Positions 24,274 through 33,618 of a stretch of 64,000 nt of DNA are shown here, in pieces. Source of the DNA: an uncultured Odoribacter sp. (GTDB lineage: Bacteria > Bacteroidota > Bacteroidia > Bacteroidales > Marinifilaceae). The notes under the pieces are model-generated. The model did not search any database and had not been told where the DNA came from. It worked only from the letters and a program-made list of their open reading frames with translations. The stretch spans positions 91,270-155,269 of the forward strand of contig CAJTSF010000004.1 of assembly GCA_910578985.1 (NCBI GenBank), in the 5' to 3' direction. How positions within the stretch are numbered: position 1 is the stretch's first letter; each line of letters starts with the position of its first letter. Both the position numbers and the translations under genes were made by a program.

Positions 24274-25481
24274 TGAGGCGGGCGGGATATTTGACGGAGC
24301 GCATAGCGGAGACGGACAATCTGCTGGAAGCCTGGTACAAGGCGGCACGGGGGAAGGGGATGATGGCGGAGACGCTCCGTTTCGGTGCTTCGCTGGAGGC
24401 GGAGGTCGCCCGCTTGCGGGCGGCTGTCCTATCGGGTCATGTGGAGGTGGGTGACTATACTTATTTCCGAATTCACGACCCGAAGCCCCGCCTGATTTGT
24501 GCGGCGGCGTTCCGGGAGCGGGTGTTGCACCATGCGCTGATGAATGTATGCCATCCTTATTTCGAGCGCCAGTTGATAGAGACGACCTATGCGACCCGTC
24601 CCGGGAAAGGGATTTACCAGGCACTCGACCGGACGAGGAGAGCGTTGCGGCATTACGGGTATGTGGCGAAGTTCGATTTCCGGAAGTATTTCGATTCCAT
24701 CGACCATGCGATTCTGAAAGGGAAACTGCGTCGTCTTTTCAAGGACGGTCGGCTGCTTGGTATTTTCGACGACATCATCGATAGCTATTCCCGTTCGGCA
24801 GGCAGGGGATTGCCCATCGGCAACCTGACGAGCCAGTATTTTGCGAATTGCTATTTGTCGGGTCTGGACCACTATGTGAAAGAAGAATTGCGTGCGGGGG
24901 AGTATGTGCGTTATATGGACGACTTCTTGCTGTTTGCTTCGGGTCGCGGGGAATTGGAGCGGTTGGTGGGAGGCGTGGAGCGTTTTGTAGCGGATGAATT
25001 GAACCTGGCTTTGAAGCCCGTGGTTTTCCTGACCTCCTCGGAAGGGGTGCCTTTTCTGGGCTATACGGTTTTCCCGCACAAGGTACGGCTGAACGGTCGC
25101 AGCAAGCGGCGTCTGAAAACGCGGATGCGGGAGTATGAGTGCAGACGTGCACGCGGGGAGTGGGGGGAGCGGGATTATATGGAACATATAACACCCTTGC
25201 TTGCTTTTGCCGGATACGGTTACACGAAGTCCCTCCGGCGTGGCATCCTGGGAGAATGGCAACGGACACAACGGCTCCAACCGCGTGAATCGCGGCGGCA
25301 GTTGGAACAACAATGCGAGGAACTGCCGGGTGTCGAATTGGAACAACAACACCCCGGACAACCGCAACAACAATATAGGGTTCCGGGTTGTGCTGCTTCC
25401 TTGAGCTTAGTGCAAGAGACGGATGTCCATGTGGTAAACCGTCCGTTGTCATGTTTGCCTTTGTCGTGCAAACGAAGATGA
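24273..25481 (+). CDS. DGR-type reverse transcriptase
   Basis: 402 residues from the ATG at 24273, four bases after GGAGG; a GTG at 24270 is also in frame. RT motifs: FRIHDPKPRLICAAAFRERV, FDFRKYFDSIDH (first catalytic Asp), the DGR hallmark IGNLTSQYFANCYL in place of the QGxxxSP of group II intron RTs, and the catalytic YMDDFLLFA, then VVFLTSSEGVPFLGYTVF. No maturase or endonuclease domain. It copies the TR RNA with errors at adenines. The last 75 or so residues (from QRTQRLQPRESR on) are rich in Gln and are encoded by the TR and its downstream spacer in another frame, so they are probably not conserved RT sequence. Confidence 0.93.
   Translation: MRRAGYLTERIAETDNLLEAWYKAARGKGMMAETLRFGASLEAEVARLRAAVLSGHVEVGDYTYFRIHDPKPRLICAAAFRERVLHHALMNVCHPYFERQLIETTYATRPGKGIYQALDRTRRALRHYGYVAKFDFRKYFDSIDHAILKGKLRRLFKDGRLLGIFDDIIDSYSRSAGRGLPIGNLTSQYFANCYLSGLDHYVKEELRAGEYVRYMDDFLLFASGRGELERLVGGVERFVADELNLALKPVVFLTSSEGVPFLGYTVFPHKVRLNGRSKRRLKTRMREYECRRARGEWGERDYMEHITPLLAFAGYGYTKSLRRGILGEWQRTQRLQPRESRRQLEQQCEELPGVELEQQHPGQPQQQYRVPGCAASLSLVQETDVHVVNRPLSCLPLSCKRR
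25270..25405 (+). repeat. DGR template repeat (TR)
   Basis: 136 bp within the 3' end of the RT ORF, in a different frame from the RT. Read in the VR frame it gives NGSNRVNRGGSWNNNARNC and then clusters of AAC codons (NWNNNT, NRNNNI), ending FRVVLLP. AAC-rich templates of this kind are typical of DGRs because changing the adenines samples many residues without stop codons. The following 200 bases up to the terminator may act as the spacer RNA needed for cDNA priming. Confidence 0.95.
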
Positions 25482-25610
25482 GCGGTCGCGGACTGCCTTT
25501 GTCGCAAGTGTCGGTAGCGGGGCGGATGCTTTGTCAATGATTCTTGCGTTTTTTGAAACAGAAACGGATAAATGAAAGATGTTATGTTCCGTGAGTGAGT
25601 GATTTACGGG

Positions 25611-25648
25611 TGTCCGCCCTCTTTGCAGGAGGGCGGACGCTTGTTTTT
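25611..25648 (+). terminator. Terminator at the right edge of the DGR
   Basis: A perfect 10-bp GC-rich stem GTCCGCCCTC (25612-25621) with GAGGGCGGAC (25629-25638), a seven-base loop TTTGCAG, then CTTGTTTTT. Its left arm and loop resemble the start of the two DGR-flanking elements. Bases 25482-25610 hold no recognisable gene. Confidence 0.75.
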
Positions 25649-25751
25649 GCCTGTTTTGTAAAAATCGCCAGTTGGGGAGACATTTTTTGAGTTTCCCGAA
25701 GTTATAGGGGAAGTTGTGGGCGCTGCGTTGCACGTGATTTTCGGGGAGTGT

Positions 25752-25782
25752 TTTGTATCTCGTTTTTTTTGTCGTATCTTTG
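25752..25782 (+). promoter_or_regulatory. Promoter of ruvA-sprA
   Basis: TTTG (25752-25755), exactly 19 bases, then TATCTTTG (25775-25782): a full match to the Bacteroidetes consensus, ending 18 bases before the ruvA start. Confidence 0.8.
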
Positions 25783-25800
25783 TAATTCATATAGGTTATC

Positions 25801-26382
25801 ATGTACGAGTATATCAAAGGGAGTTTGACAGATGCGGCGCCTACCTATGCGGTGGTGGAGTGCGGGGGCATCGGGTATTACGTGAATATTTCCGTGAATA
25901 CCTATTCGCAGATTGCGGGGGCGAAGGAGGTGGTGCTTTTCCTGCACCTGATTGTGCGGGAGGATGCGCATCTGCTCTACGGTTTTGCCTCGAAAGAGGA
26001 GCGTGCGTTGTTCCGGCAGTTGATTTCCGTGTCGGGCGTGGGGGCGAACACGGCGGGGGTGATGTTGAGTTCGATGACGGTGAACGAGATTGCGGGCGCC
26101 ATCATGACGGAGAACGTGAACGCCATCAAGAGCGTGAAGGGCATCGGGCTGAAGACGGCGCAGCGGGTGATCATCGAGCTGAAGGACAAGGTGGGTGGCA
26201 TGGAGGGAGGAGGAGCGGCTCCGGCAGGCGGTGCGTCCACGGTGAAGGATGAGGCGTTGGCGGCGCTGGTGATGCTGGGGTTCGCGAAGGCGCAGGCGTC
26301 GAAGGTGGTGGACAAGGTGGCGGCTTCGGGCGAGGCGGTGAGCGTGGAGCAGTTGATTAAGTTGGCGCTTAAACAATTATAG
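25801..26382 (+). CDS. ruvA: Holliday junction DNA helicase subunit RuvA
   Basis: 193 residues. An OB-fold domain (MYEYIKGSLTDAAPTYAVVE ... GIGYYVNIS), two helix-hairpin-helix motifs (LISVSGVGANTAGVMLS and IKSVKGIGLKTAQRVIIELK), a Gly/Ala linker and the C-terminal domain III that contacts RuvB (ALAALVMLGFAKAQASKVVD). It binds four-way junctions and loads RuvB for branch migration. It is followed after 11 bases by sprA; ruvB is not in the window. Confidence 0.96.
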   Translation: MYEYIKGSLTDAAPTYAVVECGGIGYYVNISVNTYSQIAGAKEVVLFLHLIVREDAHLLYGFASKEERALFRQLISVSGVGANTAGVMLSSMTVNEIAGAIMTENVNAIKSVKGIGLKTAQRVIIELKDKVGGMEGGGAAPAGGASTVKDEALAALVMLGFAKAQASKVVDKVAASGEAVSVEQLIKLALKQL

Positions 26383-26393
26383 GAGGCTGGTCG

Positions 26394-29300
26394 ATGAAGC
26401 GGTATGGATTGTTATTATGTTTTGTAATAACGTGTTTCGGACATCTGTTTGCCGGGACAGGTCATGCCGCGGACACCCTTTTGTTTCCGATACCGGAGGA
26501 CCGGAACAATGAAATACGCCGGGATGTGCTGCCTTCGGCGCTGTTCCTGAAGACGCCTTCCAATATCAAGGATTCCATTGTTTATGACCCTGTGAACCGG
26601 CGGTATGTGCTGATGACGCTCATCGGGGACAAGTATTATTACAAGCGCCCTTACACCCAGACGTTGCAGCAGTTGATGGACGCCCGCTCGAAGATGTCGG
26701 TGTATGAGTACAACCGCCAGCAGGTGAGGTTCGGGGACAAGTATGATTTCAAGAGCCTGGTGTCGGAAATCCAGTTTCTGGACAAGTTGCTGAGCCCCAT
26801 TTTCGGAAAGGACCGCATCAAGCTGAAGGTGCAGGGGGCGGTGGACCTGACGCTGGGGGTGAAGACGAGCAAGATAGACAACCCGACGCTGCCCATCGAC
26901 ATGCGCAAGACCACGACGCTGGATTTCGACGAGAAAATCCAGTTCAACATCGGGGGGAGCATCGGCGACTTGATTAATCTGGACTGGAGTTACAATACGG
27001 AGGCGACATTCGATTTTGAGAACATCCTGAAACTGAATTACGAGGGAAAGGAGGACGATATCATCCGTAAGGTGGAGGCGGGCAATGTGTCGCTGCCTTT
27101 GGCGGGTTCCCTGATTTCCGGGGCGCAGAACCTGTGGGGGTTCCGCACGGATTTCCAGTTCGGGAAGCTGTCGGTGTCCGGCATTTTCTCGCAGCAGAAG
27201 GGAGAGTCGAAGGTCATCCAGTTGGATCGGGGGGCGGAGAAGCAGGAGTTCGAGGTGGCGGCGCTGGATTATGAGGCGAACAAGCACTTTTTCCTGTCGC
27301 GCTATTTCCGGAACACCTATGAGCAGTCGCTGGCGAACCTGCCGGCGGTGAACAGCGCGGTGAGCATCACGAAGCTGGAGGTGTGGGTGACGAACAAGAG
27401 TTCGCGTTTCGACCAGGCGCGCAATATCGTGGCTTTTGCGGAGCTGGGCGATGGGGGGGGCTATCCCGCCAATGGTGCCAACGGGTTGTATGACCAGTTG
27501 GCGAACGGTCCTTACAGCGGCATCCGGGACATCAACCAGGTGTCGAAAGTGTTGAACGGGTTCAAGGTGCCGGGGGAGGAGTACGAGAAGTTGGAGAATG
27601 CCCGCCTGCTGGATCCGTCGGAGTACGTATTCAACGATAAATTGGGGTATATTTCGCTGAACTCCGCCCTGAATGCGGACGAGGTGCTGGCGGTGGCTTA
27701 CGAATATACGGTGCGGGGCGTGGTCTATACGGTCGGGGAGCTGACTTCCAATGCGCCTGCCGCTCCGGCGTCGCTCATCGTGAAGATGCTGCGCAGCACG
27801 ACGCAAAGCCCGAATATGCCGACGTGGGACCTGATGATGAAGAACGTGTACGGCATCGGGGCCTACAATCTGAGCGCGGAGGATTTTACGCTGGATATCC
27901 TCTACCAGAACGACAAGGCGGGCACGAAGGTGAATTACGTGCCGGCGGGGGATATCAGCAATCAGGTGCTGTTGTCGGTGATGAACCTGGATAACCTGAA
28001 TGCCCAGCTGGACGCCGTGCCGGACGGGCGTTTCGACTATATCGAGGGGCTGACCGTGCAGCCTTCCAAGGGGCGCATCATCTTTCCGGTGCTGGAGCCT
28101 TTCGGGTCGTGGCTGGAGCGGAAAATCAACAATCCGGGGGTGGCGGGGGAGTATGTGTTCCAGGAGTTGTATGACAAGACGCAGAGCGAGGCGGAGCAGG
28201 TGGCGGAGCGCAACAAGTTTTACCTGAAAGGGAGTTACAAGTCCACTTCTTCCTCGGAGATTTTATTGGGAGGGGGGGATATCCCGCAGGGTTCGGTGAA
28301 GGTGCTGGCAGGAGGGGTGGAGCTGACGGAGAACATCGATTATACGGTGAACTATACGATGGGGACGGTCACCATCATCAACCAGGCATTGATGGAGGCG
28401 GGCACTCCGATTACCATCAAGAGCGAGAACCGCTCGAGTTTCGGGATGCAGACGAAGACGCTGGTGGGGACGCACCTGGATTATAAGTTCAACGATAAAT
28501 TCAATATCGGCGCCACGTTGCTGCACATGAACGAGCGGCCGCTCACCCACAAGGTGAACCTGGGGGAGGAGCCGTTGTCCAATACGATATGGGGGCTGAA
28601 CGCCACGTATAACACGGAGTCCCGCTTTCTGACGACGTTGCTGAACAAGTTGCCGTTCATCCACACCAATGCGAAATCGCACCTGACCATCGATTCGGAG
28701 TTCGCGCAGTTCAAGCCGGGCACTGCCCGCGGGGCAAAGGGGAACGCTTTCCTGGATGATTTCGAGGGGAGCAAGATTGCGTTGGACATGAAGAGCGTGA
28801 CCCAGTGGAAACTGGCATCCACGCCGCAGGACGAGTTGTTCCCGGAGGGAACGTCGGATTCGTTGCGGTACGGCTTCAACCGGGCAAGGCTGGCGTGGTA
28901 TATCGTGGACCCGATATTCTACCGGATGTCCACTTCGACGCCTTCGCATATCCGGGCGGACGAGGAGCAGCGGTCGAACCATTTTGTCCGGGAAATCCGC
29001 CAGACGGAGATTTTCCCGAACAAGGATATCGCCATCGGGGAGGTGAATGTCGTGCCGGCGTTGTCAGTGGCTTATTACCCGAAGGAGAAGGGTCCTTATA
29101 ACTTCGACACGGACGTGGACCGCGACGGTCACCTGAACCACCCCGAGAAGCGGTGGGGAGGGATGATGCGCAGCATCGCCACGAGCGATTTCGAGGCGGC
29201 GAACGTGCAGTATATCGAGATGTGGCTGATGGACCCGTTTGTGTACGAGCCGCAGCATAAGGGAGGGGATGTTTATTTCGACCTGGGCAGCGTGTCGGAG

Positions 29301-32300
29301 GATATCCTGCGGGACGGCAGGAAGTCGTTCGAGAACGGTTTGCCGACGGGCACCGGGGAGGAGAATGTGGATACCACGCTGTGGGGACGGGTGCCTAATG
29401 TGCAGGCGATTACCAACGGATTCGACAACAACAGCCAGGCGCGGAGGTTTCAGGATGTTGGGCTGGACGGGATGAGCGATGAGGAGGAGCGGGTGTTTTA
29501 TGCCTCCTATCTGGAGCAGTTGCGGCTGCTGCACGGGGTGGATTCGAAGGTGTTCCAGGATGCCTGGAATGACCCTTCGGGGGATAATTACCATTTTTTC
29601 AGGGGGTCGGACTTCGATGCGATGGAGACGCCTGTGCTGGGGCGCTACAAGCACTACAACGGCACGGAGGGTAACTCGCCCACGTCGGATATGTCCCCGG
29701 AATCCTATGCCACGGCGGCGACCACGTTGCCGGATGTGGAGGATATCAACGGGGATAACACGTTGAACGAGACGGAGGCGTTTTTCCGGTATCACTTGGA
29801 GTTGAAGCCGGAGAAGATGAAAATCGGGGAGAATTATATCTCGAATATCACGACGGCGCAGGTCGAACTGCCGAACGGGGAAATCGGCGAGGTGAACTGG
29901 TACCAGATCCGGATACCCCTGACCGATTACGAGACGACGCACGGGGGCATCCGCGACTTCAAGTCCATCCGCTTCATGCGTATGTTGCTGCGCGGTTTCC
30001 AGGACAGCGTGGTGATGCGTATGGCGAGCCTGGATCTGGTGCGTGACAACTGGCGGAAGTACGACGGTCCGCTGGACGGGAAAAATATTCCGGCGAATCA
30101 TACGATTTTCGACGTGTCGGTGGTGAATTTGGAGGAGAACGCTTCCCGTACGCCGGTCAATTATGTGCTGCCTCCGGGCACGGACCGGGTGATAGACGCC
30201 ACCAATCCCCAGTACAAGGAGTTGAACGAGCAGGCGATGTCGTTGAAAGTGGTGGACTTGCAGGAGGAGGACGCGCGGGCGGTGTACAAGAGCTTCGGCA
30301 AGAATATGTTGCGTTACAAGACCTTGAAGATGGACGTGCATGCCGAGGCGTTGAAGGAGTCGGTGCTGGAGGATGACGATTTGACGCTGTTTATCCGGTT
30401 GGGAAGCGATAATGTGAGCAATTACTACGAGTATGAGTTGCCCTTGAAGCTGACGCCTCCCGGTTTTTACGGCGAGGATGAAATGGGACGGGAGGCGGTG
30501 TGGCCCACTGCGAACCGGATTGAGTTGCCGTTGCGGTGGTTCCAGACCTTGAAACAGGTGCGCAATACGGAAACCCGCGCCGCCGGCGGGGAAATCAATT
30601 ACGTGGATGTGTTCGCCATGCAGGTGGGGGATTTGGATGAAACGGCGAACGTGGACAAGATGCTGCATTGGGTGAAGGTGAAAGGTAAGCCGACGTTGGG
30701 CGAGGTTCGCAATATCGTTATCGGAATCCGCAATCCGAAAGGGGAGGTGTACAAGGGAGAACGGTCGGCGGAGGTGTGGGTGAACGAATTGCGCCTGTCC
30801 GATTTCGACAATAAAGGCGGTTGGGCGGCGAATCTGCGTGTGACCGCCAAACTGGCGGACGTGGCAACGTTCAGTTTCGCCGGCAGCCGTATGACGCCCG
30901 GTTTCGGGAGCATCGAGCAGCATGCCGCGGAAATCGAGCGGGAAGATTACCGCTCCATCGATTTCTCCTCCAGCGTGGAGTTCGGGAAGTTCTTCCCGGA
31001 GCAGTGGCGGTTGCGCATCCCGATGTATTACGCCTATTCCCGCCAGGTCATCCTGCCGGAGTACGATCCGACGGATACGGATATTCCGTTGGAGGTGGCT
31101 TTGCAGCATGCCGAGACGAAGAGCGTGCGGGATTCCATCAAGCGGAACGCGGAGAATTACATGATGCGCAAGAGCTTGAACTTTACGAATGTGGGGGTGG
31201 AGAGCAAGGACGGGAAAGCGCACTTCTTCTCGTGGGCGAACCTCTCCCTGACTTATTCCTACAATAAGTCGCTCACCCGCAATGTGAACATGGAGCGCGA
31301 TTTGGACAAGAGTTACCGCGGTTTGCTCAGCTATATTTACAACGGCATGCCGAAGCTGGTCGAGCCGTTTAAGAATTCCAAGTCTTTGGATTCGAAGTAT
31401 CTGGTGTGGCTGAAGGATTTTAATTTCTATTACATGCCTTCGATGCTTTCCATCACCTCCGACATCACCCGCAATTACCGGGAGATGATTTCCAGGAACT
31501 TAGATAATCCGAACCTGTTGATAACGCCTTCCTATAACAAGGACTTCATGTGGACGCGGGACTATGCTTTCAAGTTCAACCTGACGAAGAATTTGGTGGT
31601 GGATTTCCGCGCCACCGCCCAGGCACGGATAGACGAGCCGGAGGGTATCGTGGACAAGCAGCGGGACCCGGAACGCTACCAGCAGTGGAAGGACACCGTC
31701 CTCCAGAATATCAAGGACGGGGGACGCCCCGTGAATTACAACCACGACTTTTCGGTGCAGTACACACTGCCCATCAACAAGTTGCCTTTCTTGGACTGGA
31801 CATCGATGCAGGCGGCATATACGACACGGTATGACTGGCAGGCTGCCGCCCTGACGAAGGATTCGACGAATCTCGGGAATACCATCCGGAATGCGAATGC
31901 GTTGCAGGTCAATACGGACCTTTCGTTGAGTTCGCTGTACAACAAATCGAAGTTCCTGCGTTCTGTCACCCGTCCGTCGCGGCAGCATCGGGGCAAGGCG
32001 GTGAAGTATGAGACAGAGGTGAAGCGCCTCGCAAAGGGCAAGCCGTTGCTGGTGCGCCACCGTTTGAAGACGGGCGACATCAAAGCGACTGTCACCACTG
32101 CCGACGGCCAAAGCGTGAAGCTCGCCTATGAGTCCGTGGGGCGTAACAAACTGCGCATCAATCCCGCGCAGGATTTAGAGGATGCGAAGCTGTTCGTGAG
32201 CGGTACGCAGCATCCGGGGGCAGGCATCGGTAATTCGATGGTGCGTTTCCTGATGGGGATTGTGACGGGGGTCAAGAATATCAATATCGGTTATTCGGAG

Positions 32301-33614
32301 GACAAAGGAACGACCCTTCCGGGCTTCCTGCCCGAGGCGCGTTGGTTGGGACAGGAGAATTATAACGGCACTTCCGCGCCGGGTTTCCGTTTCCTGTTCG
32401 GCGGTCAGAGTTCCGGTTTCGGTATCGAAGCGGCACAGAAGGGATGGCTGACCACGGATTCCACACAGAACAATCCTTTCCTGATGAATGCGTCGCGCAG
32501 CATTTATGTGCGGGCGACGGTAGAGCCTATCCGCAAGTTGCGCATCAATTTGACCGCCAACTGGATTCGTTCGCGCAACAGCAGCGAGCATATCATCTAT
32601 GAGGACGGGGACTTTTTCTCCGTGAGCAAGATGGTGTCCGGTAATTTCAGCATGTCCACCGTGGCTTTGAGATCTTCGTTCTATTCCATCGGGAACAATC
32701 CGGAAGCTTCTTTGTCGGTTTACCGGGATTTCCTGAATGCGCGGAAAGAGGTGTCGCGCGAACTGGCTATGAAGCGCTACGGTTCGGACTATGACAAGGG
32801 CGATGTGCCCCTCCGGGATGCCAACGGCCGCCTGACGGGCTTTTATGACGGGTATGGTCCTGTTTCCCAGGATGTGCTGGTGGGGGCTTTCATGCAGACT
32901 TACGTCGGCGGGGGGAAAGGGAAATCCCTGTTGCCCGGCTTTTTGGCGATGCGTCCCAACTGGCGCGTGGCGTACACCGGATTGATGGATATTCCTTTCA
33001 TGAAGAAGGTGTTCAAATCCTTCTCCCTGAATCATACCTACACCTGCAAATACAATGTCGGTTCTTTCGCGTCCAACTTGGAATATGCGGAAGATGCCCG
33101 CGACGTGCAAGGCAACTGGATGGCGATGTACGATGTGAATACCGTTTCCATCAATGAGCAGTTCAATCCGTTAATCAGCATGGATATGGTGTGGGCGAAC
33201 AACCTGACCGCCCATTGGGATGTGAACCGCCGCCGCGATGTCAGCCTGAGCCTGGTGAATGCCCAGCTGTCGGAGACCTCCGGCAATGAACTGGTGGTGG
33301 GGCTGGGCTACCGTTTCGGCAACCTGCCCATCTTCATTAAGAATAAGCAGTTGAACAATGACATCAATTTGCAGTTGGATTACAGCATCCGCAAGAACAA
33401 CACCGTCATCCGGCGCATCTCGGAAAGTGTGGACCAGCTGACGGCAGGGCAAAAGGTGGTCAGCCTGAAAGTGACGGCGGATTACACCTTCAACAACCGG
33501 TTGAATTTCCGCCTGTTCTATGACCGGGTGGTGAATACTCCTTATATATCCCTGGCGTTCCCGACGACCAATACCAATTTCGGTATCAGCGTCCGTTTCA
33601 CCCTCTTGCAATAA
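26394..33614 (+). CDS. sprA: SprA/Sov, outer membrane channel protein of the type IX secretion system
   Basis: 2406 residues, the giant size typical of SprA (Sov in Porphyromonas). An N-terminal signal peptide (MKRYGLLLCFVITCFGHLFA) is followed by a long beta-rich protein with many alternating aromatic strands and conserved segments such as YRSIDFSSSVEFGKFFPEQW and LDDFEGSKIALDMKSVTQWK. It ends in a typical outer membrane beta-barrel strand (TNFGISVRFTLLQ). SprA forms the 36-strand barrel through which T9SS cargo crosses the outer membrane. It lies just after ruvA as in many Bacteroidetes. Its last base is four bases from the end of the opposing dgt gene. Confidence 0.95.
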   Translation: MKRYGLLLCFVITCFGHLFAGTGHAADTLLFPIPEDRNNEIRRDVLPSALFLKTPSNIKDSIVYDPVNRRYVLMTLIGDKYYYKRPYTQTLQQLMDARSKMSVYEYNRQQVRFGDKYDFKSLVSEIQFLDKLLSPIFGKDRIKLKVQGAVDLTLGVKTSKIDNPTLPIDMRKTTTLDFDEKIQFNIGGSIGDLINLDWSYNTEATFDFENILKLNYEGKEDDIIRKVEAGNVSLPLAGSLISGAQNLWGFRTDFQFGKLSVSGIFSQQKGESKVIQLDRGAEKQEFEVAALDYEANKHFFLSRYFRNTYEQSLANLPAVNSAVSITKLEVWVTNKSSRFDQARNIVAFAELGDGGGYPANGANGLYDQLANGPYSGIRDINQVSKVLNGFKVPGEEYEKLENARLLDPSEYVFNDKLGYISLNSALNADEVLAVAYEYTVRGVVYTVGELTSNAPAAPASLIVKMLRSTTQSPNMPTWDLMMKNVYGIGAYNLSAEDFTLDILYQNDKAGTKVNYVPAGDISNQVLLSVMNLDNLNAQLDAVPDGRFDYIEGLTVQPSKGRIIFPVLEPFGSWLERKINNPGVAGEYVFQELYDKTQSEAEQVAERNKFYLKGSYKSTSSSEILLGGGDIPQGSVKVLAGGVELTENIDYTVNYTMGTVTIINQALMEAGTPITIKSENRSSFGMQTKTLVGTHLDYKFNDKFNIGATLLHMNERPLTHKVNLGEEPLSNTIWGLNATYNTESRFLTTLLNKLPFIHTNAKSHLTIDSEFAQFKPGTARGAKGNAFLDDFEGSKIALDMKSVTQWKLASTPQDELFPEGTSDSLRYGFNRARLAWYIVDPIFYRMSTSTPSHIRADEEQRSNHFVREIRQTEIFPNKDIAIGEVNVVPALSVAYYPKEKGPYNFDTDVDRDGHLNHPEKRWGGMMRSIATSDFEAANVQYIEMWLMDPFVYEPQHKGGDVYFDLGSVSEDILRDGRKSFENGLPTGTGEENVDTTLWGRVPNVQAITNGFDNNSQARRFQDVGLDGMSDEEERVFYASYLEQLRLLHGVDSKVFQDAWNDPSGDNYHFFRGSDFDAMETPVLGRYKHYNGTEGNSPTSDMSPESYATAATTLPDVEDINGDNTLNETEAFFRYHLELKPEKMKIGENYISNITTAQVELPNGEIGEVNWYQIRIPLTDYETTHGGIRDFKSIRFMRMLLRGFQDSVVMRMASLDLVRDNWRKYDGPLDGKNIPANHTIFDVSVVNLEENASRTPVNYVLPPGTDRVIDATNPQYKELNEQAMSLKVVDLQEEDARAVYKSFGKNMLRYKTLKMDVHAEALKESVLEDDDLTLFIRLGSDNVSNYYEYELPLKLTPPGFYGEDEMGREAVWPTANRIELPLRWFQTLKQVRNTETRAAGGEINYVDVFAMQVGDLDETANVDKMLHWVKVKGKPTLGEVRNIVIGIRNPKGEVYKGERSAEVWVNELRLSDFDNKGGWAANLRVTAKLADVATFSFAGSRMTPGFGSIEQHAAEIEREDYRSIDFSSSVEFGKFFPEQWRLRIPMYYAYSRQVILPEYDPTDTDIPLEVALQHAETKSVRDSIKRNAENYMMRKSLNFTNVGVESKDGKAHFFSWANLSLTYSYNKSLTRNVNMERDLDKSYRGLLSYIYNGMPKLVEPFKNSKSLDSKYLVWLKDFNFYYMPSMLSITSDITRNYREMISRNLDNPNLLITPSYNKDFMWTRDYAFKFNLTKNLVVDFRATAQARIDEPEGIVDKQRDPERYQQWKDTVLQNIKDGGRPVNYNHDFSVQYTLPINKLPFLDWTSMQAAYTTRYDWQAAALTKDSTNLGNTIRNANALQVNTDLSLSSLYNKSKFLRSVTRPSRQHRGKAVKYETEVKRLAKGKPLLVRHRLKTGDIKATVTTADGQSVKLAYESVGRNKLRINPAQDLEDAKLFVSGTQHPGAGIGNSMVRFLMGIVTGVKNINIGYSEDKGTTLPGFLPEARWLGQENYNGTSAPGFRFLFGGQSSGFGIEAAQKGWLTTDSTQNNPFLMNASRSIYVRATVEPIRKLRINLTANWIRSRNSSEHIIYEDGDFFSVSKMVSGNFSMSTVALRSSFYSIGNNPEASLSVYRDFLNARKEVSRELAMKRYGSDYDKGDVPLRDANGRLTGFYDGYGPVSQDVLVGAFMQTYVGGGKGKSLLPGFLAMRPNWRVAYTGLMDIPFMKKVFKSFSLNHTYTCKYNVGSFASNLEYAEDARDVQGNWMAMYDVNTVSINEQFNPLISMDMVWANNLTAHWDVNRRRDVSLSLVNAQLSETSGNELVVGLGYRFGNLPIFIKNKQLNNDINLQLDYSIRKNNTVIRRISESVDQLTAGQKVVSLKVTADYTFNNRLNFRLFYDRVVNTPYISLAFPTTNTNFGISVRFTLLQ

Positions 33615-33618
33615 GCGT

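Noticed and set aside
25201..25404. 67-codon frame reading through the TR
   Set aside because: It is the template repeat read in the VR frame; it has no start signal and is not expected to be translated.
29064..31223. 719-codon minus-strand open frame within sprA
   Set aside because: Arg/His/Leu-rich shadow of the sprA reading frame, with no recognisable domain.
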